From: Acidaminobacter sp.
GTDB lineage: Bacteria; Bacillota; Clostridia; Peptostreptococcales; Acidaminobacteraceae
DNA length: 37,043 nt
Reading direction: 5' to 3'
Assembly: GCF_030247605.1 (NCBI RefSeq)
Contig: NZ_JAOTSB010000028.1
Coordinates: 1 to 37,043 of the forward strand
The notes under the pieces are model-generated. The model ran no database searches. It saw only the letters and a list, made by a program, of their open reading frames with translations, and had not been told where the DNA came from. The position numbers were made by a program, and so were the translations under genes. Of this stretch, positions 36,389 through 37,043 are shown in pieces (the first letter of the stretch is position 1; every line of letters starts with the position of its first letter).

Positions 36389-37021
36389 ATGGGAAGGGGG
36401 AATGTGGACTTGGAGGAGGAGCAAAAGGTGCTGCTGTTTTTGCCGAATGGCTTCGAAGCTCTTGAGGCCAGCGCGTTTACAGACGTCTTCGGATGGAATC
36501 AGGTGGTGGGTGATAAGCGGACACCGCTGATCACTGCTGGGATCAGGCCGCTTTTGCGGTGCACCTGGAATTTCACAGTTCAGCCTGAGAAGCAGCTGGA
36601 AGACCTGGATTTGTCCGAATTTGCCGCGTTGGCCATGCCGGGGGGATTTCAGAGGGCCGGATTTTATGAGGACGGCTATGACGAGCGGACGCTTTCGCTG
36701 ATTCGTCACTTCGCAAGCCATGACAAGTGGATTGCGTCTGTGTGCGTGGGCGCGCTTCCCATAGCGAAGAGCGGCGTACTCAGCGGTTTGAAATCGACGA
36801 CCTATCATTTGGAGGGCGGCCGCTGGCAGGCGCAGCTGGAGGCTATGGGGACCGAAGTCGAACGAGATCTCAGACTGGTGGAGGATGGCAAGGTGATCAC
36901 TTCTTCATGTCCATCCACGGCGGTAGAGGTGGCATTTCGGTTGCTTGAGCGGTTGACTTCGACAGAAAACGTCCGAAAAGTACGGGTTGAAATGGGTTAT
37001 TCTGAGTCCTCGATATTTTAG
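36389..37021 (+). CDS. DJ-1/PfpI-family protein
   Basis: A 210-residue class I glutamine-amidotransferase-like protein of the DJ-1/PfpI/ThiJ family (deglycase, chaperone or protease-like roles are known in the family). The core reads KVLLFLPNGFEALEASAFTD, whose Glu is the conserved acidic residue, then LAMPGGFQRAGF. The nucleophile elbow is SVCVGALPIAKSG with Cys about 117, followed by a His in TTYHLEGG. ATG 36389 has GGAG about 12 bases upstream; GTG 36404 is an alternative start with GGAAGGGGG very close. The gene is complete, with its TAG stop near the end of the window. It is divergent from the homoserine-dehydrogenase-like gene. Function in this organism is unknown. Confidence 0.85.
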   Translation: MGRGNVDLEEEQKVLLFLPNGFEALEASAFTDVFGWNQVVGDKRTPLITAGIRPLLRCTWNFTVQPEKQLEDLDLSEFAALAMPGGFQRAGFYEDGYDERTLSLIRHFASHDKWIASVCVGALPIAKSGVLSGLKSTTYHLEGGRWQAQLEAMGTEVERDLRLVEDGKVITSSCPSTAVEVAFRLLERLTSTENVRKVRVEMGYSESSIF

Positions 37022-37043
37022 TTAGTACTGTTCAAATTTTACG

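Noticed and set aside
1..37043. tRNA, rRNA, insertion sequence, integrase, replication origin
   Set aside because: Looked for by motif and found none; the only mobile-type signals are the short repeats.

Overview
This window looks like chromosomal DNA of an anaerobic, amino-acid-using Firmicute of the Clostridia type. The grounds are strong GGAGG-type ribosome sites, a liv ABC transporter with a -24/-12 (sigma-54) promoter motif and CodY-like boxes, a c-di-GMP-I riboswitch ahead of an LPXTG protein, a DUF1576 membrane protein, and Ddl/MurF-type wall genes. Most of it is moderately GC-rich; the first ~900 bases are clearly AT-rich. No tRNA, rRNA, CRISPR array, transposase or phage gene was seen, and the species cannot be named from this sequence.

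Layout. 1-1600: an AbiEi antitoxin followed by a gutted AbiEii toxin remnant, converging on a complete mazEF pair. 1650-6880: a modular repeat array, an orphan terminator, regulatory DNA and livKHMGF. 6880-7470: gene-free repeat DNA. 7470-10300: a HAD phosphatase (minus strand), a double BFD-type iron-sulfur protein, a half-size EamA transporter, a 55-residue membrane peptide and a VanZ-like protein. 10600-11900: promoter, c-di-GMP-I riboswitch and a repeat-rich LPXTG wall protein. 12039-14190: a GltD-like flavin oxidoreductase and two small membrane proteins. 14343-23488: a six-gene co-directional cluster of two GNAT/FemAB-like acyl- or aminoacyl-transferases and four radical SAM proteins with cobalamin-binding-like N-terminal domains, one of them fused to a methyltransferase. 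23679-25293: DUF1576 protein plus partner. 25555-30076 (minus strand): GNAT, Ddl, a membrane-anchored MurF-like ligase and an alpha/beta hydrolase. 30324-34311: GT2, GtrA, GT-C glycosyltransferase and CPBP protease. 34486-37021: GNAT, homoserine-dehydrogenase-like protein, DJ-1/PfpI protein.

The most unusual content is not a gene. Two unrelated short repeat families pervade the window. Family A is a 12-mer, TGACCATCGGCA (10 exact copies plus about a dozen with 1-3 mismatches), often in inverted pairs. Family B is built of palindromic modules such as GGTGTCTGACACC and GGTGACAGGCACC, often opened by AGCTCTGGCACC. Both lie between genes, sometimes forming terminators, and also inside at least nine coding sequences without breaking the frame, adding hydrophilic loops or linkers. 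This resembles the Rickettsia palindromic elements. In three radical-SAM-cluster genes, sense-strand G/C composition switches at the family B insert.

The best candidates for an undescribed biochemical system are the radical SAM/acyltransferase cluster (unknown product, possibly a lipid or other membrane-associated molecule) and the in-frame repeat families that decorate it.
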